Source of the DNA: an uncultured Armatimonadota bacterium
GTDB taxonomy: Bacteria > Armatimonadota > Armatimonadia > Armatimonadales > Armatimonadaceae
Direction: 5' to 3'
DNA: 10,327 bases
Assembly: GCA_903881535.1 (NCBI GenBank)
Contig: CAIRTT010000580.1
Span: 1 to 10,327, forward strand
Positions 1 through 6,769 of this stretch are shown here, piece by piece. The notes beneath the pieces were generated by a model, which worked only from the letters and a program-made list of their open reading frames with translations, was not told the origin of the DNA and ran no database searches. Both the position numbers and the translations under genes were made by a program. Positions within the stretch are counted from its first letter, which is position 1, and the number at the start of each line of letters is the position of its first letter.

Positions 1-2051
1 ATCTCAAAGCCGGAGATAATGCCATTGGCGGCATCCTCGGGGATGGCTGGTACGCATCCTATTTGGCATTCACCGGGCGACGTAAGTACTACGGAGGCGA
101 CCCTGCGCTACGTGCACAGCTGCGCATTGAATACTCCGATGGCCGTGTGCAAATGGTTGCGACGGATGGAACATGGATGTCCGGCACTGGCCCCGTCGAA
201 TACGCAGACATGCTGATGGGCACCAGCATCGACTATAACAAAGACCTCGGTGCATGGACACTTCCGGGCTTTAACACGGCTGGCTGGAAGCCTGCGGAGC
301 TGACCAATGTCCCCGATGTTCCTGTACAGGCACACCCAAATAGCGGCGTTCGTGAGCAGGAGCTGATTGCGGCAAAGAGCCGAACGAATCCAAAGCCAGG
401 TGTCTACATCTACAACATCGGGCAAAACCTGTCCGGCGTTGTCCGCTTCAAGGTTAATGGCAAAAAAGGCCAAAAGATCACCGTTCGCCATGGTGAGTTC
501 CTGAACACGGATGGCACCCTCTACACAACAAATCTCCGTGCAGCAAAGGCGACCGATACATACACTCTTGCCAAGGATGGCGAAACCGTTTGCGAGCCAA
601 TCTTTACCTTCCATGGTTTCCAATATGTGGAAATCACCGGTGTAGATGAAGGTCCGGCTGCAAAGGATGTCAAAGCGGTTGTCTACCACTCCGACCTTCC
701 AAAGGCTGGTGAGTTTACATCGGACAATCCACTCCTCAACCGCCTGGTTCTGAACACAGACTGGGGACAGCGGGGCAACTACCTCGATGTGCCTACAGAC
801 TGCCCACAGCGTGATGAACGTGCTGGCTGGACGGGGGATGCACAGGTCTTCACAAAGGCTGCCGCATTCAACCGCGACATCGCACCGTTCTACACCAAGT
901 GGCTTGTTGACCTCATTCAGGATTCACAAAACGATGCTGGAATGTTTGGTGATGTTGCACCGCACCTAAGCATGGTCGGTTTTGGAAATGCAGCTTGGGA
1001 AGATGCAGGCGTTGTCTGCACCTATCGAATGTGGGAAATGTACGGTGATGTCACAGCGGTCAAGCGCCACTGGGCTAACCTGAACAAGTTTATGGATCAC
1101 CTCGATAAGGTTGCCCCGAATGGAATCCGTCAGGTCGGCGCATACGGCGACTGGCTCCTCCTTGATGGCGTTCAGCAATCTGGCATCCATGGAACGGCAT
1201 ACTACTATCAGGATGCCAAAATGATGGCCGAGCTCGCAGAAGCGATTGGGGACCGTGTCGCCGTACGCCGCTACCGTAACACCATGGAAACGGCACGGAA
1301 AGCATTCCTTGAGAACTTTGTCACCCCGGATGGCCGCGTCGAAGACAAGGGTAAGTCCTCCCAGACCTTCTATGCCCTTGCGCTAGCCTATGAACTCCTT
1401 CCAGTCGAGCTGCGTGCCAAGGCGACCAACAATCTGGTCAACTTGCTCAAGAAGCGTGGCGACCACCTCGCGACCGGCTTTATCGGCACGCCGGTTCTCT
1501 TGCCATCGCTTCGGATGGGTGGACGGGCAAACTATGCGGATCAGCTCTTCTTGACGGAAACATTCCCATCGCTGCTGTATCAGGTCAAGCTTGGCTCAAC
1601 GACGATGTGGGAGCGCTGGGATGGCTGGACGCCTGAAAAGGGCTTCCAGGATGCGGGGATGAACTCCTTCAACCACTACTGGCTTGGCTGTATCACCGAG
1701 TATCTCCACACAGCGGTCGGCGGCATCGATACGATTGGCCCAGGCTGGAAGCGTATTGTCGTAAAGCCAGAAGTCGAATCTGCGTTGAAAAATGTCAATT
1801 CGACGTATGACAGCATCCGCGGCGTTGTGAAGTCGAGCTGGACCCGCTCCGATGATGGTTCGCTGTCCCTCACTGTGACGATTCCTGCGAATGCAACCGC
1901 AGAGATTCATGTTCCTGCTGGCGCTGATGATGTTGTTACAGAGAGTGGGATGCCAGTGCGTGGCTACCAAAAGGGTGACCGACGTATCGTTGAGGTTGGC
2001 TCGGGAACCTACTTCTTCGTCGTCCGTGCGGCAGGTATCGCTGCCAAGTGA
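1..2051 (+). CDS. Alpha-L-rhamnosidase, GH78, 3' part (N-terminus beyond left edge)
   Basis: Hydrolyses terminal alpha-L-rhamnosyl residues from glycosides or polysaccharides by inversion. The frame is open from base 3, so 682 residues are visible. The apparent TTG start at 63 is internal, because the upstream codons already read as the family motif GDGWY (visible residues 13-17) of the rhamnosidase N-terminal beta domain. The middle beta-sandwich follows (about 110-235), then the (alpha/alpha)6 catalytic domain with the block DCPQRDERAGWTGD (about 266-279). Its Glu272 matches the usual GH78 general acid. TTMWERWDGW near 534-543 carries Glu537, the likely general base. A C-terminal beta domain ends the protein. 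GH78 enzymes of this type run to roughly 850-950 residues, so perhaps 150-250 residues are missing. Whether it has a signal peptide cannot be seen. Its stop overlaps the ATPase start, placing it in the transporter operon. Both catalytic residues are present, so it should be active; the exact substrate is unknown. Confidence 0.95.
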   Translation, partial: LKAGDNAIGGILGDGWYASYLAFTGRRKYYGGDPALRAQLRIEYSDGRVQMVATDGTWMSGTGPVEYADMLMGTSIDYNKDLGAWTLPGFNTAGWKPAELTNVPDVPVQAHPNSGVREQELIAAKSRTNPKPGVYIYNIGQNLSGVVRFKVNGKKGQKITVRHGEFLNTDGTLYTTNLRAAKATDTYTLAKDGETVCEPIFTFHGFQYVEITGVDEGPAAKDVKAVVYHSDLPKAGEFTSDNPLLNRLVLNTDWGQRGNYLDVPTDCPQRDERAGWTGDAQVFTKAAAFNRDIAPFYTKWLVDLIQDSQNDAGMFGDVAPHLSMVGFGNAAWEDAGVVCTYRMWEMYGDVTAVKRHWANLNKFMDHLDKVAPNGIRQVGAYGDWLLLDGVQQSGIHGTAYYYQDAKMMAELAEAIGDRVAVRRYRNTMETARKAFLENFVTPDGRVEDKGKSSQTFYALALAYELLPVELRAKATNNLVNLLKKRGDHLATGFIGTPVLLPSLRMGGRANYADQLFLTETFPSLLYQVKLGSTTMWERWDGWTPEKGFQDAGMNSFNHYWLGCITEYLHTAVGGIDTIGPGWKRIVVKPEVESALKNVNSTYDSIRGVVKSSWTRSDDGSLSLTVTIPANATAEIHVPAGADDVVTESGMPVRGYQKGDRRIVEVGSGTYFFVVRAAGIAAK
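2030..2045 (+). promoter_or_regulatory. Small hairpin immediately upstream of the ABC ATPase GTG start
   Basis: GGCAG (2030-2034) pairs with CTGCC (2041-2045) around the loop GTATCG. It ends two bases before the GTG at 2048 and covers the only Shine-Dalgarno-like bases nearby (AGG at 2033-2035, poorly spaced). Because the upstream gene is translated through this stretch, ribosomes finishing the rhamnosidase would open the hairpin. That fits translational coupling of the ATPase to the enzyme. The stem is only 5 bp and may be chance. Confidence 0.3.
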
Positions 2052-3580
2052 GTAGTGCTGCAGTGAATCCGGTAAGCGGAGCTGTGATTCTAAGCGCATC
2101 GCATATCTCGATGCGTTTCGGTCCAGTCGAAGTCCTTGCAGACATTTCCGTCGAGCTGAGGGCTGGAGAAGTCCATGCGCTCCTCGGTGAAAATGGAGCT
2201 GGCAAGTCGACACTTGCCAAAATTCTCGGTGGCGTCTATAAGCCGGTTTCCGGCAAGCTTGCTTTGCTGGGGAATGAGATCACATTGTCCGGCCCCCGGG
2301 ATGCCGCAGCAAAGGGCATCGCCCTCATCCACCAGGAACCACTAACCTTCCCGGATCTTTCGGTGGCTGAAAACATTTTCATTGGCCGCCAGCCGACGAA
2401 AGCTGGTCGTATCGACTGGGCAAAAATGCGCCAGGATGCTGAGAAGTACCTGTCGGCGCTCGGAGTTACGCTCGATGTCAGCGCGCCTGTTCGTGGGCTC
2501 TCGGTCGCCGATCGGCAAATGATTGAGCTTGCATCGGCGTTGTCGCTAAATGCCAAAGTCCTGATCCTAGATGAAACAACCGCATCGCTGACCCCTGGCG
2601 AAGTCAAAAAGCTTTCGGCAGTTCTTGACCGCCTCAAGGCCGAAGGCAAAGCTATTGCGTTTATCGGCCACCGTATGGAGGAGATCTTCAGCATTTGTGA
2701 CCGCATCAGTGTGCTCCGGGATGGCCTTAAGGTCGGCGAGACGCTGCGGACAGAAACAAATGTTGATGCAATCCTGCGCTGGATGGTCGGGCGTGATGTC
2801 CACCACCTCGTCGAACGCGGCGAACCTAACCTTGGTGATGTTGCCCTTGATGTGAGCGGGTTAACCCGCAAACCCCGCTTTGCGGACATCTCGCTAAGTG
2901 TAAAGGCTGGGGAAATCGTTGGGCTTGCTGGCCTCGTGGGGGCTGGCCGCACAGATGTCCTGCGAGCCATTTTTGGCCTCGATACCGTTGATTCCGGCCT
3001 GGTTACCGTCGTCGGGACGAAGCTTGTCCATCATGATCCTGCACGCGCGATGGAAGCGGGTGTTGCGCTGGTTCCTGAGGACCGTCAACAACACGGTGTT
3101 CTCATGCCGCAGTCCATTTGGGAAAATGGAAGCCTTGCGATCATGCCGCGCCTCGCAAAGCTTGGTTTGGTGGATGACAAAACGGCACGGAAAAAGTCGG
3201 CCGAGGGAACTCAGCGTCTGGCTGTGAAAATGCGCGATGATGAGCAAACCATCCGCGAGCTCAGTGGTGGTAACCAGCAGAAAGTCGTTATCGGAAAGTG
3301 GTTGCTGACCAATCCGAAGGTGCTGCTCCTAGATGAACCGACGCGTGGAATCGATGTCGGCGCAAAGGCCGAAGTGCACCGCGTGATTGTCGAGCTCGCA
3401 CAGAGCGGACTCGCTGTACTGATGGTTTCCAGTGACCTTCCGGAAGTGCTTGCGCTGAGCGACCGAGTTTTGGTGATGCGCGGAGGGCAGATTGTGAGTA
3501 CGTTTGACCGCAAGGATGCCACGGCAGAAGGCATTATTGCTGCCGCATCAGGTGCAACACTCGCAGAGGTCACCGCATGA
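2048..3580 (+). CDS. rhaT: Sugar ABC transporter ATP-binding protein, two NBDs, RhaT-like (CUT2)
   Basis: Cytoplasmic ATPase that powers sugar import through the two permeases encoded next to it. At 510 residues it has the usual tandem-domain length of the RbsA/MglA/RhaT group. Domain 1 (about 13-250) shows Walker A GENGAGKST (47-55), a Q-loop in HQEP (95-98), a relaxed signature LSVADRQ (151-157), Walker B LILDETT (172-178, with Thr where Pro is usual) and H-loop His208. Domain 2 (about 263-500) shows a Walker A without lysine (GLVGAGRTD, 295-303), which is normal for this class, then a full signature LSGGNQQ (405-411) and Walker B LLLDEPT (426-432). The GTG start gives a 4-bp GTGA overlap with the rhamnosidase stop. 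Its Shine-Dalgarno is poor, so translation is probably coupled. A GTG five codons later (2063) is a weaker alternative. The assignment to rhamnose rather than another sugar rests on the flanking rhamnosidases and the RhaS-like binding protein. Confidence 0.93.
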   Translation: MSSAAVNPVSGAVILSASHISMRFGPVEVLADISVELRAGEVHALLGENGAGKSTLAKILGGVYKPVSGKLALLGNEITLSGPRDAAAKGIALIHQEPLTFPDLSVAENIFIGRQPTKAGRIDWAKMRQDAEKYLSALGVTLDVSAPVRGLSVADRQMIELASALSLNAKVLILDETTASLTPGEVKKLSAVLDRLKAEGKAIAFIGHRMEEIFSICDRISVLRDGLKVGETLRTETNVDAILRWMVGRDVHHLVERGEPNLGDVALDVSGLTRKPRFADISLSVKAGEIVGLAGLVGAGRTDVLRAIFGLDTVDSGLVTVVGTKLVHHDPARAMEAGVALVPEDRQQHGVLMPQSIWENGSLAIMPRLAKLGLVDDKTARKKSAEGTQRLAVKMRDDEQTIRELSGGNQQKVVIGKWLLTNPKVLLLDEPTRGIDVGAKAEVHRVIVELAQSGLAVLMVSSDLPEVLALSDRVLVMRGGQIVSTFDRKDATAEGIIAAASGATLAEVTA

Positions 3581-4575
3581 AAAAGCTCCTCGCACGCCGT
3601 GAACTTTCACTCGTGGTTGCCATCATTTTAATTGTCGGTGTTGCAGTTGCCTTACAACCTCGCTTTGCCAGTGAACAGAACATCCGCAGTATCCTGCTCT
3701 GGGTTCCACTGCTTGCGGTTGCCGCGATGGGCCAGACGGCGGTCATTATCACCCGCGGAATCGATGTCTCCGTTGGGTCCATTCTCGGCCTTGCTGGCAT
3801 GACGACGGCGATTCTGCTTCGGGATTACCCGCAGCTGGGCGTCGGCGGGGCAGCGGTCATCGGAATCGGACTCGGGGCCATCCTGGGTGCCATCAACGGT
3901 GGGATGATTGCCTTTGCCAAGGTCCCACCAATCGTTGCAACCCTTGGCACACTTGGAATCTATCGCGGCCTCACATTTATCGTCAGTGGTGGCCGCCAGG
4001 TGGATGACTACCAACTACCAAAAGACCTGATGAACTGGTCTCTTGAAGGTCCGGCGCTTCTTTCGAACGTCCCATTCATTAACTCGATTCCGTGGGTTGT
4101 TTGGATTGCCTTACTCGTGATGATCCTCAGCCACTTGGGGATGACGTATACCAGTTACGGCCGTGATGTGTATGCGCTTGGCGGTAATCCAGATGCCGCG
4201 GCGCTTCGGGGCATTCCCGTAAACTTTGTCACCTTCATGGCCTATGTGCTCTGCGGAATCGGCGGTGGTTTCGCGGGTGTCCTCTACGCAAGTCGTTATG
4301 GGACGGTCAACCCAAGCGGTATTGGAAATGGCTTTGAACTTCAGGTGATTGCAGCGGTTGTGATCGGTGGTGTCTCAGTATTCGGAGGTACTGGTGGCGC
4401 ACCTGGCGTCGCGCTCAGCTGCCTCTTGCTCGGCGTTGTCAACGTCGCCCTTTCTGTTCTCGCTATCGCCGATACCTGGCAAATGGCGATTTATGGATTG
4501 GTGCTGCTGGTCGCAATCATCGCCGATGAGCGCTTTGCACGCAGCGCCCGTAAGCGCGCAGGGGAGGCTGTATGA
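3577..4575 (+). CDS. rhaP: Sugar ABC transporter permease, RhaP-like (CUT2, BPD_transp_2)
   Basis: Inner-membrane channel subunit, 332 residues, strongly hydrophobic with about eight to ten predicted helices from residue 11 onward. Family landmarks of the RbsC/RhaP permeases are visible: RGIDVSVGSILGLAG (60-74), the small-residue helix GAILGAINGG (100-109), PPIVATLGT (117-125), the cytoplasmic coupling stretch GGNPDAAALRGIPV (202-215), and VIGGVSVFGGTGG (262-274). The short basic tail (RFARSARKRAGEAV) should be cytoplasmic. The ATG sits in an ATGA overlap with the ATPase stop and has AGAGG at 3565-3569, seven bases upstream. It pairs with the second permease encoded next to it as a heterodimer, as in the Rhizobium RhaSTPQ rhamnose importer. 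The P/Q labels follow gene order and general similarity and could be swapped. Confidence 0.92.
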   Translation: MKKLLARRELSLVVAIILIVGVAVALQPRFASEQNIRSILLWVPLLAVAAMGQTAVIITRGIDVSVGSILGLAGMTTAILLRDYPQLGVGGAAVIGIGLGAILGAINGGMIAFAKVPPIVATLGTLGIYRGLTFIVSGGRQVDDYQLPKDLMNWSLEGPALLSNVPFINSIPWVVWIALLVMILSHLGMTYTSYGRDVYALGGNPDAAALRGIPVNFVTFMAYVLCGIGGGFAGVLYASRYGTVNPSGIGNGFELQVIAAVVIGGVSVFGGTGGAPGVALSCLLLGVVNVALSVLAIADTWQMAIYGLVLLVAIIADERFARSARKRAGEAV

Positions 4576-5525
4576 TCTCCCGCATCCGCAGCCGCTTTGG
4601 TCCTGAAATTGTAGCAGTTGTCCTCTTACTGCTTGCCTTTGGGTTTAGTGCCTTCCGGGAGCCACGCTTCCTCGATGCCGAATACCTGTTCGACCGCTCA
4701 ACGCTGTATATGGAGGCTGGGATTCTCGCGCTTTCAATGACCTTTGTGATCATCGCCGGGCACATTGACCTCTCTGTCACATCGATTCTTGCGCTCGTCG
4801 GCGCGATCTGTACAACCCTGGTTTCAAAATACGGGTTGCCACCTGTGGCGATGATCATCGTTGCACCCGTTGTCGGAGGCGCACTCGGAGCACTGAACGG
4901 CCTCCTTGTTTCCAAAGGCAAGCTGCCATCTTTGGTCGTTACCCTCGCAACCATGGCGCTCTTCCGCGGCGTGGCGCAGATTCTTCTTGGCGATCACTCG
5001 CTCCCGATGCCGAAGGAGCTCGTTGGTATCCATAAAATCCAGCTCCCTGGGACCTATTTCCATGTCCCGATGGTCCTCCTGGCCATTCTCGCGGTTATCG
5101 CAGCAGGCGTGCTTCACCGGACCGTCTGGGGCCGCTGGGTGACGGCACTCGGCACAAATGCCGAAGCGGCAAGGCATGCCGGTATCCCGACCGGAAAGAT
5201 TCTAATACAGCTCTTTACGCTCTCGGGAGTCGCAGCGGGTATTGGCAGTATGCTGATGCTCTCGCGCCTCGGAGTTGCACGCTTTGACCACGCACGAGGC
5301 CTCGAACTCGATGTCATCACTGCCGTTGTTCTTGGTGGCGCATCTATATTCGGTGGGCGTGGAACCATCGTTGGAACCATCACCGCGCTTGGTCTTGTCG
5401 GCGTCGTGCAGACCGGAATGGGTGTCGCAGGCGTCAAAGCCGAAGTGCAGGTTGCCGTCATCGGGCTTCTGCTCATTGTCTCTGTCTTGTTTAGTAATTT
5501 CACTGCGCGAAAGCGTGGCAGGTAG
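4572..5525 (+). CDS. rhaQ: Sugar ABC transporter permease, RhaQ-like (CUT2, BPD_transp_2)
   Basis: Second inner-membrane channel subunit, 317 residues. It has a hydrophobic helix at 12-28 and several more after it. It shares the family landmarks with its neighbour but is clearly diverged: GHIDLSVTSILALVG (63-77; GGIDLSVGS is the common form), VGGALGALNGLLV (101-113), LPSLVVTLATMALFRG (118-133), GTNAEAARHAGIP (194-206) and VVLGGASIFGGRGT (252-265). Two different permeases following one two-domain ATPase is the RhaP/RhaQ arrangement. Ribose-type systems use one permease gene instead. The start overlaps the previous stop by 4 bp (ATGA), with GGGGAGG at 4561-4567. The Shine-Dalgarno to ATG spacing is short (4 bases) but the site is strong. 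The C-terminus is basic (TARKRGR) and cytoplasmic by the positive-inside rule. Confidence 0.92.
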   Translation: MISRIRSRFGPEIVAVVLLLLAFGFSAFREPRFLDAEYLFDRSTLYMEAGILALSMTFVIIAGHIDLSVTSILALVGAICTTLVSKYGLPPVAMIIVAPVVGGALGALNGLLVSKGKLPSLVVTLATMALFRGVAQILLGDHSLPMPKELVGIHKIQLPGTYFHVPMVLLAILAVIAAGVLHRTVWGRWVTALGTNAEAARHAGIPTGKILIQLFTLSGVAAGIGSMLMLSRLGVARFDHARGLELDVITAVVLGGASIFGGRGTIVGTITALGLVGVVQTGMGVAGVKAEVQVAVIGLLLIVSVLFSNFTARKRGR

Positions 5526-5584
5526 AACCGCATCGTTTGTCGCAATTAGGATTTAGCAGCCGTGCTGTCAAGCCGGTTTGAGTT

Positions 5585-5589
5585 GGAGG
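5585..5589 (+). promoter_or_regulatory. Strong ribosome-binding site of the sugar-binding protein gene
   Basis: GGAGG eight bases before the ATG at 5598 is the best-spaced ribosome-binding site within the transporter unit. It fits the usual need for excess binding protein over permease. The 72-bp spacer before the gene (5526-5597) holds no T-tract terminator and no convincing promoter. A weak hairpin (AGCA 5555-5558 with TGCT 5563-5566) lies in it. The gene is therefore probably co-transcribed with the permeases. Confidence 0.6.
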
Positions 5590-5597
5590 ATTGAAAC

Positions 5598-6683
5598 ATG
5601 ACACGTAAGTCTATTTTCGCGCTGGCTGCGCTTGCAGCTTTTGGCGCGATCGCACCACTGGGCTGTAAGCCTGCCGGTAAGGAAGGCGCCGCCGGATCCG
5701 GGGATACCCCGAAGACCGGTTCATCCCGCATCGTCTTCATCCCGAAGAACATGGGTAACCCATACTTCGAAGCCATGGAAAAGGGTTTCCAGCAGGCATC
5801 CAAGGAGCTCGGCTTCGAGTTCTCCACCACTGGACCTGCTGTTGCTGAACCAACTGCGCAGATCTCGTACATCAAGGATGAAATCCAACGCGGAGCCACC
5901 GCTATCGTTATCGCGGCAAACTCCGTGGATGCCCTCAACGGCACCCTCGATGAAGCCCGGGCTAAGGGCATCAAGATCATCACCGTGGACTCTGACCTCA
6001 CCGGTAATGAAACACACCGTGACCTCGGCGTTCTCGCATGTGACTTCGACACCATGGGTGACTTTCTGATCGAACAGATGGGCATCATCATGAACTACGA
6101 AGGCAAGTTTGCCATCCTTTCTGCAACAACTGATGCTCCTAACCAGAACAAGTGGATCAAGGGTATGCAGGCAGCGATCAAGAATCCAAAGTATGCCAAG
6201 ATGCAGCTCGTGGACGTTGTCTACGGCGATGACAAGGACCAAAAGTCCCTTACTGAAGCGGAAGCATTGCTGACCAAGCACCCAGACCTCAAGGGCATCA
6301 TCGCACCGACAACCGTCGGCGTGTATGGCTGTGCAAAGGCTGTTGAGCAGGCAGGCGTCTACCCAGGCGGCAAGAATGCCAAGGGTGCTGGCGTCAGCGT
6401 CATCGGACTTGGTGTTGCCAAGCAAATGCAACGACACCTCAAAGATGGCATCGTTCCTAAGGTCTTCCTCTGGGATCCAGCGGAGCAGGGCTACATCGCA
6501 TCCTACGCTGCAGTTCGCATGGCCGAAGGCAAGTTTACTCCTGCCGATGGCGCCACGATCAACATCCCTGACCTCCCCCTCACCAAAATGGGTGACAAAA
6601 AGGTCGGTAAGAACAATGTCCTGATCATTGGCGAGCCGGTTGAATACAACAAGGGCAATGTGGACAAGTACGCTGGCGAGTAA
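5598..6683 (+). CDS. rhaS: Sugar-binding lipoprotein of ABC importer, RhaS-like (Peripla_BP_4)
   Basis: Extracytoplasmic receptor that captures the sugar and delivers it to the two permeases. It has 361 residues. The N-terminus is a signal peptide (MTRKSIFALAALAAFGAIAPLGC) ending in a probable lipid-attachment Cys23. The box reads P-L-G-C, with Pro at -3 where Leu is usual. A Gly/Ala/Lys-rich linker follows (24-43). The mature protein has the two-lobed type I binding fold: strand IVFIPKNMGNPYFEAMEKGFQQA (45-67), IQRGATAIVIAANSVDAL (96-113), VDSD (130-133), LTKHPDLKGIIAPTTVGVYG (225-244), VIGLGVAKQM (268-277) and LWDPAEQGYIA (291-301). The PTTVG and WDPAEQGY stretches are typical of the rhamnose-binding RhaS group rather than ribose receptors. 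Here rhaS means the Rhizobium binding protein, not the E. coli AraC-type regulator. The gene comes last in the transporter unit. Lys is mostly AAG and Ile mostly ATC, suggesting high expression. Confidence 0.92.
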   Translation: MTRKSIFALAALAAFGAIAPLGCKPAGKEGAAGSGDTPKTGSSRIVFIPKNMGNPYFEAMEKGFQQASKELGFEFSTTGPAVAEPTAQISYIKDEIQRGATAIVIAANSVDALNGTLDEARAKGIKIITVDSDLTGNETHRDLGVLACDFDTMGDFLIEQMGIIMNYEGKFAILSATTDAPNQNKWIKGMQAAIKNPKYAKMQLVDVVYGDDKDQKSLTEAEALLTKHPDLKGIIAPTTVGVYGCAKAVEQAGVYPGGKNAKGAGVSVIGLGVAKQMQRHLKDGIVPKVFLWDPAEQGYIASYAAVRMAEGKFTPADGATINIPDLPLTKMGDKKVGKNNVLIIGEPVEYNKGNVDKYAGE

Positions 6684-6707
6684 GGTTACGCGTACCCAGG
6701 CGACCTT

Positions 6708-6742
6708 AAAACCCCGGTTTGGATATTCCAGCTGGGGTTTTT
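6708..6742 (+). terminator. Rho-independent terminator after the sugar-binding protein gene
   Basis: AAAACCCC (6708-6715) pairs with GGGGTTTT (6734-6741), followed by one more T. An inner 4-bp stem TGGA/TCCA (6720-6723 with 6727-6730) extends the hairpin. It sits 24 bases after the binding-protein stop codon and ends 27 bases before the next start codon. The U-tract is short, so termination may be incomplete. A weaker inverted repeat, TAAGGT (6681-6686) with ACCTTA (6703-6708), precedes it and shares one base. Confidence 0.75.
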
Positions 6743-6758
6743 CGTTGATGTTTGATAC

Positions 6759-6762
6759 GGAG
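6759..6762 (+). promoter_or_regulatory. Ribosome-binding site deciding the DUF3891 gene start
   Basis: GGAG lies seven bases before the ATG at 6770. An in-frame TTG at 6752 lies upstream of this site and has no comparable motif before it, so ATG 6770 is preferred. Confidence 0.7.
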
Positions 6763-6769
6763 ATACCCG

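Noticed and set aside
63..65. TTG as the start of the first rhamnosidase
   Set aside because: The frame is open upstream to the window edge and encodes the conserved GDGWY region, so the TTG is an internal Leu codon.
2236..2970. Minus-strand open frame of 244 codons inside the ABC ATPase gene
   Set aside because: It is a Ser/Arg/Pro-rich translation typical of an antisense shadow, lying over conserved ATPase motifs.
5526..5597. Possible terminator or promoter between the second permease and the binding-protein gene
   Set aside because: Only a 4-bp stem without a T-run and no paired promoter boxes are seen.
6752..6754. TTG as the start of the DUF3891 gene
   Set aside because: It lies upstream of the GGAG site at 6759-6762. 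ATG 6770 is properly spaced from that site and begins the family-like sequence.
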